DNA of 64,000 bases from Laspinema palackyanum D2a (GTDB lineage Bacteria > Cyanobacteriota > Cyanobacteriia > Cyanobacteriales > Laspinemataceae), in contig JAMXFF010000003.1 of the NCBI GenBank assembly GCA_025370845.1, forward strand, positions 184,028 to 248,027, read 5' to 3'. Shown one piece after another: positions 19,002 to 28,239 of this stretch. The position numbers and the translations under genes are program-made. The first letter of the stretch is position 1. Each line of letters starts with the position of its first letter. The notes under the pieces were generated by a model, which made no database searches, was not told the DNA's origin, and worked only from the letters and a program-made list of their open reading frames with translations.

Positions 19002-20925
19002 TTAAAATGGGGACAGAAGGTCGAGTGTGCTGGATGGATAAAGGATGAGCTAAGGGTTCAATGGGAAGGGTGATCCTAAATTCTGTCCCTCTTCCGGGTT
19101 GTGAACTCACCTCGATTTTACCCCCATGTTTTTCTACCACGCGGTAAACAATCGACAATCCCAAACCTGTCCCTTTTCCGGGGGGTTTCGTGGTGTAAAA
19201 GGGGTCGAATATTTTGCTGCGAATTGCCTCATCCATTCCCAGACCATTATCCGAGATTTTGACCTGGATGGTTCTTTCATTGAGCTTCTGGGTTTGAATG
19301 ACGATTTGGCGATGGGACTGAAGGGGGTTTGACTCTTTATTCGGTTTGCTTTCTAAGGCATCGATCGCATTGGAAATCAAGTGCATAAACACTTGGTTGA
19401 GTTGCGCCGGATAGCACTCGATTGGCTCCAATTCATCATAGCGGGTAATCACTTCAATGTTCGGGTGCAGACGATGGTTACAGAGCAACAGGGTACTGTC
19501 GATTCCTTCGTGAATATCGACTCGTTTTTTCTCGGATTCGTCCAGGCGAGAAAAGTTACGCAGAGAAAGGACAATCTGCCGAATTCGCTCGGAACCCATG
19601 CTCATGGAGGCGAGCATTTTGGTTAAGTCGGCGATGACGAATTCTAAATCTACATCTTCAATGAGTTCTTGTAGTTCCGGGGACGGATTGGGATGCTCTT
19701 TTTGATACAGTTTGACGATTTCGAGGATGTCTTGGATGTAATGATTGCTATGCTCAATGTTGCCGGTGATAAAGTTGATGGGATTATTGATTTCGTGGGC
19801 AATTCCAGCGACTAATTGTCCCAAACTGGACATTTTTTCGGTTTGAATGAGCTGGGTTTGAGCTTGCTGAATTTCCTGGAGTTGTTCTTCAACTCGACTA
19901 ATCAGTTGATTCAAGGAGGTGGCGAGTAATCCGGCTTCATCTTCGGTGAGGATGGGGGCGCGGAGTCTATAATTGGATTGTTCAGTGGTGCGGAGGGCAA
20001 CTTGGGTGACCCATTCAATGGGACGGGCGATCGCCCGACTGGTGTATGAGGCTAACATCGCCGCGATCGCCACGGACAAAATCATGCTGAATACTGCAAT
20101 TTTCCATCGCAGGGATTCGGCTTTAGTAAAGGTCTCTTTGGCCGCATTCTCTTGGGCCTGGGCTGCATCTAAGGTCTGGTCTAACTCCTGATAAAGGGCT
20201 TCTAATGCCAATTCCACTTGGGAAATTTGCGCCAAAACTCTCTCTCTTTCCGCATCAGTGAGACGACTCACTAAATCGGCTCCCCAATTAGGATTCAAGG
20301 TCTGTAATTGCAGCAAGTCTTGAGAAGATTTTTCCGCAATTTCTTGAATCTCCCATAATTTTTGCATCTGGGATTCATCAACGCTGACTAAACTCTTCTC
20401 ATTGATTTTAACCACCTCTTGCAACTCGTTTAACAGGTTCTCAACTTTCTGATTTTGGGTCAGAAAACTGCGGCTTTTAGATTCATTCCAGAGGGACTGA
20501 TCTGCACCGGAAACTAAACCTTGTTGATGCGATAGCGCGGTGACCACTTCATATTGCAAATGGGTGAGGAGCCGCTGTTGCTCGTAGGCATGAACCAGTT
20601 GTTGTTTGGCTTTGTCGTGATAGAGATCGCCTACTACTAACCCCAGACCCGTTCCCAATAACGCGATCGAAATTGTCAGACCATAACCATAGCCGATTTT
20701 TTGCTTAATACTTAAGCGACGAATGTTGGTTTTGAGCTGATCCAGGAGATTTGGAGCGGATTTCCCCACATTGCCAATCTGTGATGGATCCACAATCTCT
20801 CTCGGTTGTCGGGTCTCTAGGACCTTGTAAGGCTCTTGAAGCTGCATAGATGGGGCTTCCCTTGCTGATAAAGATACTCTTGTCTGAGGACAAGCGATGT
20901 TTTCTCGGTGTAAGGATCCCAACAT
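18991..20925 (-). CDS. Membrane sensor histidine kinase with helical periplasmic sensor and HAMP
   Basis: 644 residues. Order: a hydrophilic N-terminus, TM1 at about 75-98 (TISIALLGTGLGLVVG), a long all-helical extracytoplasmic region (about 100-265, four-helix-bundle or CHASE3-like), TM2 at about 270-290, HAMP (TSRAIARPIEWV), a coiled coil (LQEIQQAQTQLIQTEKMSSLG), and a transmitter with H377 in GIAHEINNPINFI, N box HLISNAIDAL, G1 DNGLGM and G2 GTGLGLSI. The HEINNP type H-box is shared with two other giant kinases in this window. An in-frame ATG at 20847 could be the true start. The downstream PD-(D/E)XK-like gene overlaps its end, which suggests co-transcription. Confidence 0.93.
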   Translation of the reverse strand: MLGSLHRENIACPQTRVSLSAREAPSMQLQEPYKVLETRQPREIVDPSQIGNVGKSAPNLLDQLKTNIRRLSIKQKIGYGYGLTISIALLGTGLGLVVGDLYHDKAKQQLVHAYEQQRLLTHLQYEVVTALSHQQGLVSGADQSLWNESKSRSFLTQNQKVENLLNELQEVVKINEKSLVSVDESQMQKLWEIQEIAEKSSQDLLQLQTLNPNWGADLVSRLTDAERERVLAQISQVELALEALYQELDQTLDAAQAQENAAKETFTKAESLRWKIAVFSMILSVAIAAMLASYTSRAIARPIEWVTQVALRTTEQSNYRLRAPILTEDEAGLLATSLNQLISRVEEQLQEIQQAQTQLIQTEKMSSLGQLVAGIAHEINNPINFITGNIEHSNHYIQDILEIVKLYQKEHPNPSPELQELIEDVDLEFVIADLTKMLASMSMGSERIRQIVLSLRNFSRLDESEKKRVDIHEGIDSTLLLCNHRLHPNIEVITRYDELEPIECYPAQLNQVFMHLISNAIDALESKPNKESNPLQSHRQIVIQTQKLNERTIQVKISDNGLGMDEAIRSKIFDPFYTTKPPGKGTGLGLSIVYRVVEKHGGKIEVSSQPGRGTEFRITLPIEPLAHPLSIQHTRPSVPILNAI

Positions 20926-21011
20926 AACGGTGATGAAGGGTTCCTCCTCAACGATGTGAACGCTGACTTAGGCAGCGATCGACTGCCAACTGGCTTGAAT
21001 TCCAGAATGGA

Positions 21012-21057
21012 ACCCGCAACCGGATTCACAAAAAACGTTGTGAATCCGGTTGCGGGT
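21012..21057. repeat. Perfect 20-bp stem hairpin in a divergent promoter region
   Basis: A 20-bp perfect stem (left arm 21012-21031, right arm 21038-21057, containing CCCGCAACCGGATTCACAA) with a six-base loop AAAACG. It lies between the divergent kinase gene (start 20925) and glpK (start 21431). No T-run follows, so it is not a classical terminator. It could be a mobile palindrome, a small-RNA stem or a protein site. Confidence 0.85.
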
Positions 21058-21136
21058 GCGTGAGCATTTCTCTACTTTATTAAATTTTTATAAAATTTCC
21101 AAGGGTTTTATAATTTTCCGTGATAATACGGAGCCT

Positions 21137-21358
21137 TTAGGGGCTTGACATTGAGGGCCCCAGGACTGGATATTTAAAGAAATTAATCTGTTTGCCTTGA
21201 ACAATTATATTCCAGTCATTGTAAGATTGCAAATATTTAATCCTTAATGGGGACGACAAGTAATCATCAGAGGCAGTTTTCTGAGGATTCACCGTCACGG
21301 GTTGATTGGGAGAAACTTTCAGGGATACAGGAGTCCCTAATCTATAACAATTCAGCAC
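21137..21358 (-). CDS. Small hypothetical protein (doubtful)
   Basis: 73 residues, with the segment YNDWNIIVQGKQINFFKYPV that looks protein-like. I recognise no family and see no good ribosome site. It occupies the 505-base gap between a kinase gene and glpK that otherwise holds only the hairpin at 21012-21057. It could also be a remnant of a longer gene. Confidence 0.3.
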   Translation of the reverse strand: MLNCYRLGTPVSLKVSPNQPVTVNPQKTASDDYLSSPLRIKYLQSYNDWNIIVQGKQINFFKYPVLGPSMSSP

Positions 21359-21430
21359 TCAAATCCGACCTGTAAATGCACCAACCTGACCCTAAAGTTC
21401 CCAGTCTCATTCATTTCATCCCTCTACTTT

Positions 21431-22933
21431 ATGAAACAATCTAACTCAAATATAGTTTTAGGACTCGACCTCGGGACAACGGGCAATCGGGCTATTTTGT
21501 TTAATCAAGAGGGTCAATTAATTTCCCAATCTTATCAAGAATTGACCCAATTTTATCCTCAACCCGGTTGGGTAGAACATGATCCAGTCGCTATCTGGGA
21601 GGATACCTACCATTGCATTCAACAGGTTTTGCAAAACCGGGGAATTTCTGGCTCAGAAATTGCGGCGATCGGTCTCACCGTCCAGCGTGAAACCTGTTTG
21701 CTGTGGGATAAAACCACCGGAGACCCCTTACATCCGGCCATTGTCTGGCTCGATCGCCGGACTGCCCCCCTCTGCCGAGAATTGGCTGAAAAGGGTCATG
21801 CGGCTGAAATTCAAAATCGCACGGGATTAGTTTTAGATGCCTATTTTTCTGCCACTAAACTCGCCTGGTTATTACAATGGGTCAAGGACAATCGAGCGGA
21901 TATTAATCCCCAAAATATTCTCGCTGGAACCATCGATACTTGGATACTTTGGAAACTAACCGGGTCCAAGGTTCATGCCACCGATCGCAGTAATGCCAGT
22001 CGCACCCTGTTGATGAATTTGGAAACGTTAAATTGGGACCCAACTCTCTTAACTTTATTCGGAATTCCCCCGGAAATCATGCCGGAAATTCGCGACAGTT
22101 TCGGCTATTTTGGAGAAACGGACCCGGATATCCTGGGGTTTTCGGTCCCGATTATGGCGATTTTAGGAGATCAGCAGGCGGCATTATTCGCCCACGGATG
22201 CGATCGCCCGGGACTGGTAAAATGTACTTATGGGACCGGCTGTTTTTTAATTGCTCAAACGGGTCAGGAATTAGTCCGTTCCCATCATCAACTTCTTTCG
22301 ACTGTGGCTTGGACTGATGGCAATCAGGTGAACTATGCTTTAGAAGGAGCAATGTTTACCACAGGACGGGCTGTGCAGTGGTTGCGAGATGGATTAAACT
22401 TAATTAATTCTGCTGGAGAAACCGAGGCGATCGCCCGTTCCGTTCCTGATAGTAATGGGGCCTATTTCGTCCCCGCTTTGAGTGGACTCGGTGCACCCCA
22501 TTGGGATATGAGTGCCCGGGGGGCATTTTTCGGGCTCACCGCTGGCGTAACCCGTGCCCATCTAGTTCGCGCTGTCTTAGAGGCAGTCGCCTATCAAGTT
22601 AAAGAAGTTGTTGATGCTATCAATCAAGATAGTGATACCCCCGTACAACGCTTAAAAGTCGATGGCGGCGCTTGCGAAAATGATTTTCTGATGCAATTTC
22701 AAGCGGATGTGCTGAACATTCCCCTGGAACGTCCTACAATTCTTGATGCTACCGCTCAAGGTGCCGCCTTTGCTGCCGGTTTAGCGGTGGGTTTCTGGAC
22801 TGATTATCGCACTCTGGTTCAAACTCGCACCCTGGATCGATGCTTTGAACCTGGAGCAGGAAAAGTTACCGCAACACCTCATTTTGCTCAATGGCAAAAG
22901 GCTGTAAGTCGGGCTAAAAATTGGGTGGATTGA
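21431..22933 (+). CDS. glpK: Glycerol kinase
   Basis: 500-residue FGGY-family kinase making sn-glycerol 3-phosphate from glycerol and ATP. The N-terminus VLGLDLGTTGNRAILF is the first ATP-binding motif. GDQQAALFAHG carries the catalytic Asp, and GLGAPHWDMSARGAFFGLTAGV and VDGGACENDFLMQFQADVLN are the family signatures. The length equals typical GlpK. The ATG at 21431 is the first Met of the conserved N-terminus. It stands alone: no glpF or glpD lies nearby, so its role may be recycling of lipid-derived glycerol. Confidence 0.96.
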   Translation: MKQSNSNIVLGLDLGTTGNRAILFNQEGQLISQSYQELTQFYPQPGWVEHDPVAIWEDTYHCIQQVLQNRGISGSEIAAIGLTVQRETCLLWDKTTGDPLHPAIVWLDRRTAPLCRELAEKGHAAEIQNRTGLVLDAYFSATKLAWLLQWVKDNRADINPQNILAGTIDTWILWKLTGSKVHATDRSNASRTLLMNLETLNWDPTLLTLFGIPPEIMPEIRDSFGYFGETDPDILGFSVPIMAILGDQQAALFAHGCDRPGLVKCTYGTGCFLIAQTGQELVRSHHQLLSTVAWTDGNQVNYALEGAMFTTGRAVQWLRDGLNLINSAGETEAIARSVPDSNGAYFVPALSGLGAPHWDMSARGAFFGLTAGVTRAHLVRAVLEAVAYQVKEVVDAINQDSDTPVQRLKVDGGACENDFLMQFQADVLNIPLERPTILDATAQGAAFAAGLAVGFWTDYRTLVQTRTLDRCFEPGAGKVTATPHFAQWQKAVSRAKNWVD

Positions 22934-23128
22934 GAAGAGGATTGATGGGGTAATGAGATTTATGTTAGAATAATAAATCAGATAAAATTTAAGGAAGAAT
23001 TGCCTTCAGAAGTTTGAAACAGTTTCCCTGATTTAAACGGAAAGATGCGCTAATTCCCGATTTAAAGAAGCCTAAGCTCTCAACCTTGAACCGTTTATTG
23101 CTATCCCATTGCTGCGATCGCCGAAATC

Positions 23129-24154
23129 ATGAATGTTATCAACACCCAGGTTGTTCCCCAAGTTCAGGAGTCCAAATCAAGCCATTCTGAACCCGGTTTG
23201 CCGTTGAGTGTGGCCCCGATGATGGATCGGACCGATCGCCATTATCGCTACTTTATGCGCCTGATTACCAAACGCACGTTGCTCTATACGGAAATGATTA
23301 CCACAGCGGCGATTATTCATGGCGATCGTCAAAAATTGTTGGGATTTTCCCCAGAAGAAAAACCCCTGTCCCTGCAACTGGGAGGGGATGATCCCCAGGA
23401 ACTGGCGGAATGTACCCGGATTGGCGAAGACTTTGGATATGACGAGATTAATTTAAACGTAGGATGTCCCAGTAGTCGGGTTCAAAATGGGAATTTTGGC
23501 GCTTGTTTAATGGCTCAACCGGAACGAGTGGCACGGGGAATAGAGGCGATGCAACGGGTGACAAAATTGCCGGTAACGGTGAAGCATCGCATCGGAATTG
23601 ACGATCGCGATCGCTATGAAGATATGACAGAATTTGTCAGGATTATCTCCGAAGCGGGATGTCGTCGATTTACCGTACACGCTCGCAAAGCATGGCTTTC
23701 AGGGTTAAATCCCAAGGAAAACCGCACGATTCCCCCCCTGCGCTATGAAGATGTTTATCAGTTAAAACGAGAGTTTCCTGAATTGTGGATTGAAATTAAT
23801 GGCGGCATCACCACAATGGAACAAGTGCGCGAACATCTTCAACAAGTTGATGCGGTGATGATTGGCAGGGCAGCTTATGATAATCCCTATTTATTTGCAA
23901 GCTGCGATCGGGAGATTTTTGGTGAAGAAATTCCACCCCTTTCTCGGCATCAAGTCGTCGAAGCGATGTTGCCTTATATTGACCATTGGTTAACTCAAGG
24001 TTCAAATCTGAATCAAATTAGCCGACATATCCTGCAACTGTTCACGGGACAAGCTGGAAGTCGCGCATGGAAACGACATATTAGCGAAAACGCCTATCTT
24101 CCCGGTGCAGGATCGGATGTCATTCGTGCTGCCTTAGCCAAAGTCCCGGAATAG
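23129..24154 (+). CDS. dusA: tRNA-dihydrouridine(20/20a) synthase DusA
   Basis: 341-residue FMN enzyme reducing uridine to dihydrouridine in the tRNA D-loop. It has the DusA N-terminus SVAPMMDRTDRHYRYFMRLIT, the catalytic-Cys loop NVGCPSSRVQNGNFGACLM, the His/Lys motif VKHRIGIDD, FTVHARKAWLSGLNPKENR and the FMN-phosphate site INGGI...VMIGRAAYDNP. The C-terminal helical domain is complete. The ATG at 23129 fits the family length. It stands alone, convergent with the WYL fusion gene. Confidence 0.96.
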   Translation: MNVINTQVVPQVQESKSSHSEPGLPLSVAPMMDRTDRHYRYFMRLITKRTLLYTEMITTAAIIHGDRQKLLGFSPEEKPLSLQLGGDDPQELAECTRIGEDFGYDEINLNVGCPSSRVQNGNFGACLMAQPERVARGIEAMQRVTKLPVTVKHRIGIDDRDRYEDMTEFVRIISEAGCRRFTVHARKAWLSGLNPKENRTIPPLRYEDVYQLKREFPELWIEINGGITTMEQVREHLQQVDAVMIGRAAYDNPYLFASCDREIFGEEIPPLSRHQVVEAMLPYIDHWLTQGSNLNQISRHILQLFTGQAGSRAWKRHISENAYLPGAGSDVIRAALAKVPE

Positions 24155-24503
24155 CTACGAATGGGAATTAAAGCCACGTCAAACCCTAAAGTCTGCATGA
24201 GGGATTTCCCTAAAAAAAGTTCTGCATTAGAAGTTTTACAGAATTGGAAAAGCCCCCCGTGGAACTAAACATTTATTCCTCTGGCTTCCCCCTTCTTAAG
24301 GGGGACGGGAGGGGGATAATCAGGGGGGCGGGGGGGGGATCCAAGAGGGGTTGGGGGGATCTCTCCTAGAAAATTTTATTTTTTGGAGTTCCCTTACTCC
24401 CCCTGATAGCAATAAAAAAGAGGAGTGTGAGCCTAATTTTCCTGATTCTCCCTCCCCTCCCAGGGAGGGCTGGGGAGAGGTTTAGGAGTTTATCACCCCA
24501 CAT
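24155..24503. other. Intergenic region with G-rich palindromes
   Basis: About 350 bases between two convergent genes. It contains the hairpin CCCCCTTCTTAAGGGGG (24288-24304), then a run very rich in G (24301-24360) and a CTCCCTCCCCTCCCAGGG segment near 24450-24470. These look like degraded palindromic interspersed repeats and could end transcription from both sides. No gene is visible. Confidence 0.6.
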
Positions 24504-26546
24504 TTATGATAATTTCCGACTATAAACCCTCACAATCTCCTGACCAATTTTTTTAATTTTCTTGACTAATTCTGGCGGAGTGTGAATCTTTAGATTGCCA
24601 TCAAATCCCACAATCCACCGCAAAAAAGTTACATCATTTAACGACCATTTGGGGACCTTGATTTGGAGACGATTGGGAAACTCTGGGTCAGGGGAGGGAG
24701 TTAAGTAAATGGATGAAATTTTATCGTCTTCCTGAAAAAAGAAGGGTTCGGAAATGGTGATTTTATGGCTAGGTAAATGTTTTGTTTCTTCTCGAATAAA
24801 CCGAAAAGATTTATCGGTAAACCATAATTCCACGATTAACTCGACTTGCTTGCGGTTTTCGGAATTGGAACTGAGGAAACGGCGCTGCTGAGTGGTACTG
24901 GTTCCTAAAAATACGCCAGCACTTTCTTGGTAAAGGGTTTCTAATTGTCGTCCTGATTGTTCCTGAATTTCGGCACTGCGGGAGGTTTCCATTTCTTGAT
25001 GGACTCGCAAGCGGTCCAATCGTTCTAAGCGAAATAATCCGGGTTCTTTGCCGCCTTCGCATTCATAGCCGAGATACCAGGAACCGGCATAAAATATAAT
25101 TTTTAATGGCCAAGCTAAAAAGAAATGTTCGGTCGTTTTGGATAAGTCTTTAAATCCGGGAATGCGTTTAAATTCTAGTAAGGTTCCCTGGGCGATCGCC
25201 GCCTCGATGCGGGGAATAAAGGGAAAGTCCCGGGCGTTATAATGGGCGATTTCCCGAATGGAATAAGCATCAGAACCCTGACCCTTTAACTCCATCAGTC
25301 CCATTCGGTCTTTTAACTGGTGGGAAATGGAGCGCGCGAGGGGGTCTGTGAGATAGCATTCCTGAGACTGTAGCAACCAATAGATTTGCTTTAACTCCGT
25401 GGGTGAAAAAATCGCTGTTCCTGCAAAATAACCGGGGTTCAAGGGCAAATCTGATAACATTTTATAGGGGTTTAAGACGCGCTCCATATCTTTTCGGAGG
25501 TAATTGTCTCCGGTTTGAGGAATAATTCCCTGTTGGTGAAGTGCGATCGCCAATGCCTGAAAATTAGCGGTTCCCGGTTCTCGAAAAACGGGGTGATGGA
25601 TGATCAAGCGAATGGTTGCAAGCAGTCGTTTAAACGGTGCGATCGCCGAGTAAGGATGGGGGGAGACGGCCAAATTTTCCCGGGGTTCTACTTGAATTTC
25701 TGGAGTATTACCATTCCAAAATCCACCGCTTCCAATCAAATGATTCCCTTCCAACCATGCGAGATCCGATGCCAAAGCAACAGAGTCTGCATAGAGTTCT
25801 CCGGCTAATTTTCCCATGATGGCGCTAACTTCTTCAATGGCGCTGGTAAATTGCGGCAGGGGGTCAAAGAGGGTTTCTAAAACCGATGGCGCGGTGTTTT
25901 GCAGGTTGCCAATTCCCGGATAGCGCAAAATCAGGGAAATTAAGTGCATGAGGCGCTCGAAATCCTGCAACTGGGAATACCGATGGTACCGAGGTTGAGA
26001 AAAGGACTGTCGGGGTTCTCCTGGGTGGCGATCGCGCAGGCGTTGGATTTTTCGTTGGATATCTGCCTCCTGAACCCCTTCTTCTGGGTTGACTCGATAC
26101 AATGCGGCAAACCCTTCTGCCAGCAGAGGAGGAAACTGATGCAGCGATCGCGACATGGACTCAAGGACCCCCTCTGGCACCTGGCGACTGCGAGTTTGGT
26201 TCCATCGCTTGCAGGTTGCCAAAGGCGTCACCAACTGCCACCCCATCCACGGAACCTGAAACTGCCGCAATTTCCACAGCAAACTCATCCGCCATCCCCG
26301 TTTGGCATTGGTGGCGTCATAGATTACGCTGTCTCCTGCCGAGATCGCAGCTTGAATCTGAGCGATCGCCTCTTGTTCGATCGCTTCCCAGTTTCCCTGG
26401 ATCCGTTCCTCCCCATAGAGGGATTTGCGGATCCCATCCGTCGAAACGATCCGTCCCTCCGTAAGTTTTGTCAGCATTGTGGCAAAGCTAGATTTGCCAC
26501 AACCAGGGATCCCAATCAAAAAGTGGCAGATTAGCGGCGGTTGCAT
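24504..26546 (-). CDS. P-loop polynucleotide kinase-like / wHTH / WYL-domain fusion protein
   Basis: 680 residues. N-terminal P-loop kinase (about 5-165): Walker A GIPGCGKSS at 12-20, TDGIRKSLYG, and the DATNAKRGWR motif seen in T4 Pnk-like and zeta-toxin-like kinases. A poorly known helical middle follows. A winged-helix-like segment comes next (about 345-375, with LRKDMERVLNPYKML), then a WYL domain (about 445-520, WPLKIIFYAGSWYLGYEC...LFRLERLDRLRV) and a WCX-like C-terminus (LRWIVGFDGNLKIHTP). WYL proteins are nucleic-acid- or ligand-responsive regulators often tied to phage defence. The fusion suggests a kinase with a built-in WYL sensor. The ATG at 26546 immediately precedes the P-loop strand. 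Confidence 0.8.
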   Translation of the reverse strand: MQPPLICHFLIGIPGCGKSSFATMLTKLTEGRIVSTDGIRKSLYGEERIQGNWEAIEQEAIAQIQAAISAGDSVIYDATNAKRGWRMSLLWKLRQFQVPWMGWQLVTPLATCKRWNQTRSRQVPEGVLESMSRSLHQFPPLLAEGFAALYRVNPEEGVQEADIQRKIQRLRDRHPGEPRQSFSQPRYHRYSQLQDFERLMHLISLILRYPGIGNLQNTAPSVLETLFDPLPQFTSAIEEVSAIMGKLAGELYADSVALASDLAWLEGNHLIGSGGFWNGNTPEIQVEPRENLAVSPHPYSAIAPFKRLLATIRLIIHHPVFREPGTANFQALAIALHQQGIIPQTGDNYLRKDMERVLNPYKMLSDLPLNPGYFAGTAIFSPTELKQIYWLLQSQECYLTDPLARSISHQLKDRMGLMELKGQGSDAYSIREIAHYNARDFPFIPRIEAAIAQGTLLEFKRIPGFKDLSKTTEHFFLAWPLKIIFYAGSWYLGYECEGGKEPGLFRLERLDRLRVHQEMETSRSAEIQEQSGRQLETLYQESAGVFLGTSTTQQRRFLSSNSENRKQVELIVELWFTDKSFRFIREETKHLPSHKITISEPFFFQEDDKISSIYLTPSPDPEFPNRLQIKVPKWSLNDVTFLRWIVGFDGNLKIHTPPELVKKIKKIGQEIVRVYSRKLS

Positions 26547-27250
26547 AGTGGGGTCGTGGAACTGATACTATTTTAGGGGCTAGATTTTAAACTTCGCTCC
26601 CTAGGATTGATAACATAATTACTGGACTTCTTTAACGTTAACCGTTTGATTTTTTGTTTGAGGGACCCGGGTTATCCCCTTTTCCCCCCCAGTTTCATGC
26701 ACCCCATCTTAAATCCCGTGACCTCAACTCGGTCACTGTTTGTCTCCTAGACCCGAATTTTCGAGAGATTATCCGGACAAAAATCCGCTTACTCTAAAGT
26801 AGTATTTTAAAATTTCTTGACATAAATTTCCATGAAACTTTCGCCATCTTTAAAGTGAAAATCTCAATGGAGGGAGAGGTATCCTTTGCGAATCGCCTCT
26901 ACATTGAGGTCGGATGGATTCTCAAAATCTGGGTTAAGTCGGGTCTCATACTTTGGGGGGGTTTAATAAAAAATCCCCAATGTTTATAAGATTTTTTCGC
27001 ATAAATTGGGGAGTTTATACCGAACTTAATCAGTTATAATCGATGCCATAGCCGATAGAAAGCGGGATAAAATTAGACGGTTTAAAGATTAGAGGGTAAA
27101 CTTGGCAACAGAGCTTTCAGGGAAAACGGGAGATAAATTTTCTGAGATTTAGCCGTAATCAGAATGAATTTAGCCGGTAAAATAACTTTGTAACTGTTGA
27201 GAACTTGTAAACGGTTGATTTATGCCGACCCTCCCCTACTTTCTGAAACC
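26547..27250. other. 700-base intergenic region before folK
   Basis: Between two divergent genes. Mostly AT-rich unique sequence. The only structure I see is a weak CCCCAAT...ATTGGGG inverted repeat at about 26977-27012. No open frame has a convincing start or composition, and no tRNA-like cloverleaf was seen. It should hold the promoters of folK and of the WYL fusion gene. Confidence 0.5.
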
Positions 27251-27739
27251 ATGACATCAGTGATCTCAGCGATCGCACTGGGAAGCAATCTGGGTGACTC
27301 TCCCAGGATTTTGGCTTCGGCGATCGCTCATTTAGATTCGACCCCAGGGATATCGGTACAGCAGACCTCACGCTGGTATCAAACCGCAGCGATCGGCCCT
27401 CCGCAACCTGATTATCTCAATGGCTGTGCTTTAGTGCAAGTCCAACTCACCCCCGACCAGTTATTAGCGCGTTTATTAGAGATTGAACAGCAATTCGGAC
27501 GGATACGCCGGGAACGGTGGGGACCTAGAACTCTGGACCTAGATTTACTCTTCTATGACGATGCAATTGTGGCAACGCCAAATTTGGAAATACCCCATCC
27601 TAGGATGAGAGAACGAGCGTTTGTGCTACTGCCTTTAGCAGAAATCGCCCCGGACTGGGTGGATCCAGTATCCGGCGAGGCGATCGGGCAACTTCTGCAA
27701 CGAATAGACATCAGCGGGGTACAAACCCTGTACAATTGA
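27251..27739 (+). CDS. folK: 2-amino-4-hydroxy-6-hydroxymethyldihydropteridine pyrophosphokinase (HPPK)
   Basis: 162-residue folate-pathway enzyme transferring pyrophosphate from ATP to 6-hydroxymethyl-7,8-dihydropterin. It has IALGSNLGDSPRIL at the N-terminus, the WGPRTLDLDLLFYDD metal/pterin motif and HPRMRERAFVLLPLAEI. I chose ATG 27251; an in-frame TTG 18 codons upstream has no support from the family length. Confidence 0.96.
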   Translation: MTSVISAIALGSNLGDSPRILASAIAHLDSTPGISVQQTSRWYQTAAIGPPQPDYLNGCALVQVQLTPDQLLARLLEIEQQFGRIRRERWGPRTLDLDLLFYDDAIVATPNLEIPHPRMRERAFVLLPLAEIAPDWVDPVSGEAIGQLLQRIDISGVQTLYN

Positions 27740-27861
27740 TTAATCTATTCCATGAATCGAGGGGATCAGGCGTTAATTCCCACAAATCTGCCAGAGGGGA
27801 GATAGCAAAATTCAGCCGCTCCCATCACAATAAGAAGCAGTAAAGTAAACGAGGTTTAACA

Positions 27862-28062
27862 ATGTCACTCAAACTAAATGTTCCATCAATGGTCTGTGAA
27901 AGCTGTGCTGAAAAGATAACAGGCGCGATTAAAACGGTTGATTCTGATGCTCAAGTGGATATTGATTTAAAAAATAAAACGGTCACGTTAGATTCTGCCG
28001 CTTCCGAATCCTCCTTCAAACAAGCCATTACAGCAGTCGGCTTTGAAGTCAAAGAGGATTAA
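27862..28062 (+). CDS. Atx1-like copper chaperone (heavy-metal-associated domain)
   Basis: 66-residue single HMA domain with the metal motif MVCESC (C12, C15) on the first loop and the usual beta-alpha-beta-beta-alpha-beta pattern. In cyanobacteria such proteins hand Cu(I) to the P-type ATPases CtaA and PacS for plastocyanin and oxidase supply. Near the C-terminus the sequence reads AVGFEV, where Synechocystis Atx1 as I recall has a copper-liganding His (AGHEV), so this protein has the Phe form. Stand-alone gene with no ATPase adjacent. Confidence 0.93.
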   Translation: MSLKLNVPSMVCESCAEKITGAIKTVDSDAQVDIDLKNKTVTLDSAASESSFKQAITAVGFEVKED

Positions 28063-28239
28063 CCTCTTATTCTCCCAAATTAAGGGGTGAGAATTTCCCC
28101 TAAAACCCGGTGCGTTACGGCTGTAGATCAACGCACCGCCCCGGTTAGATTAAGTCCGCTCAAGTATTGGGGGAATTGCATCGAATTCCTCTTTCTAATC
28201 CTTCTTATGCACATTCAGCGATCGCCGTTATAAATAACT

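Noticed and set aside
20926..21430. Terminator call for the 20-bp hairpin
   Set aside because: No T-run on either strand and its position upstream of both flanking genes argues against a terminator.
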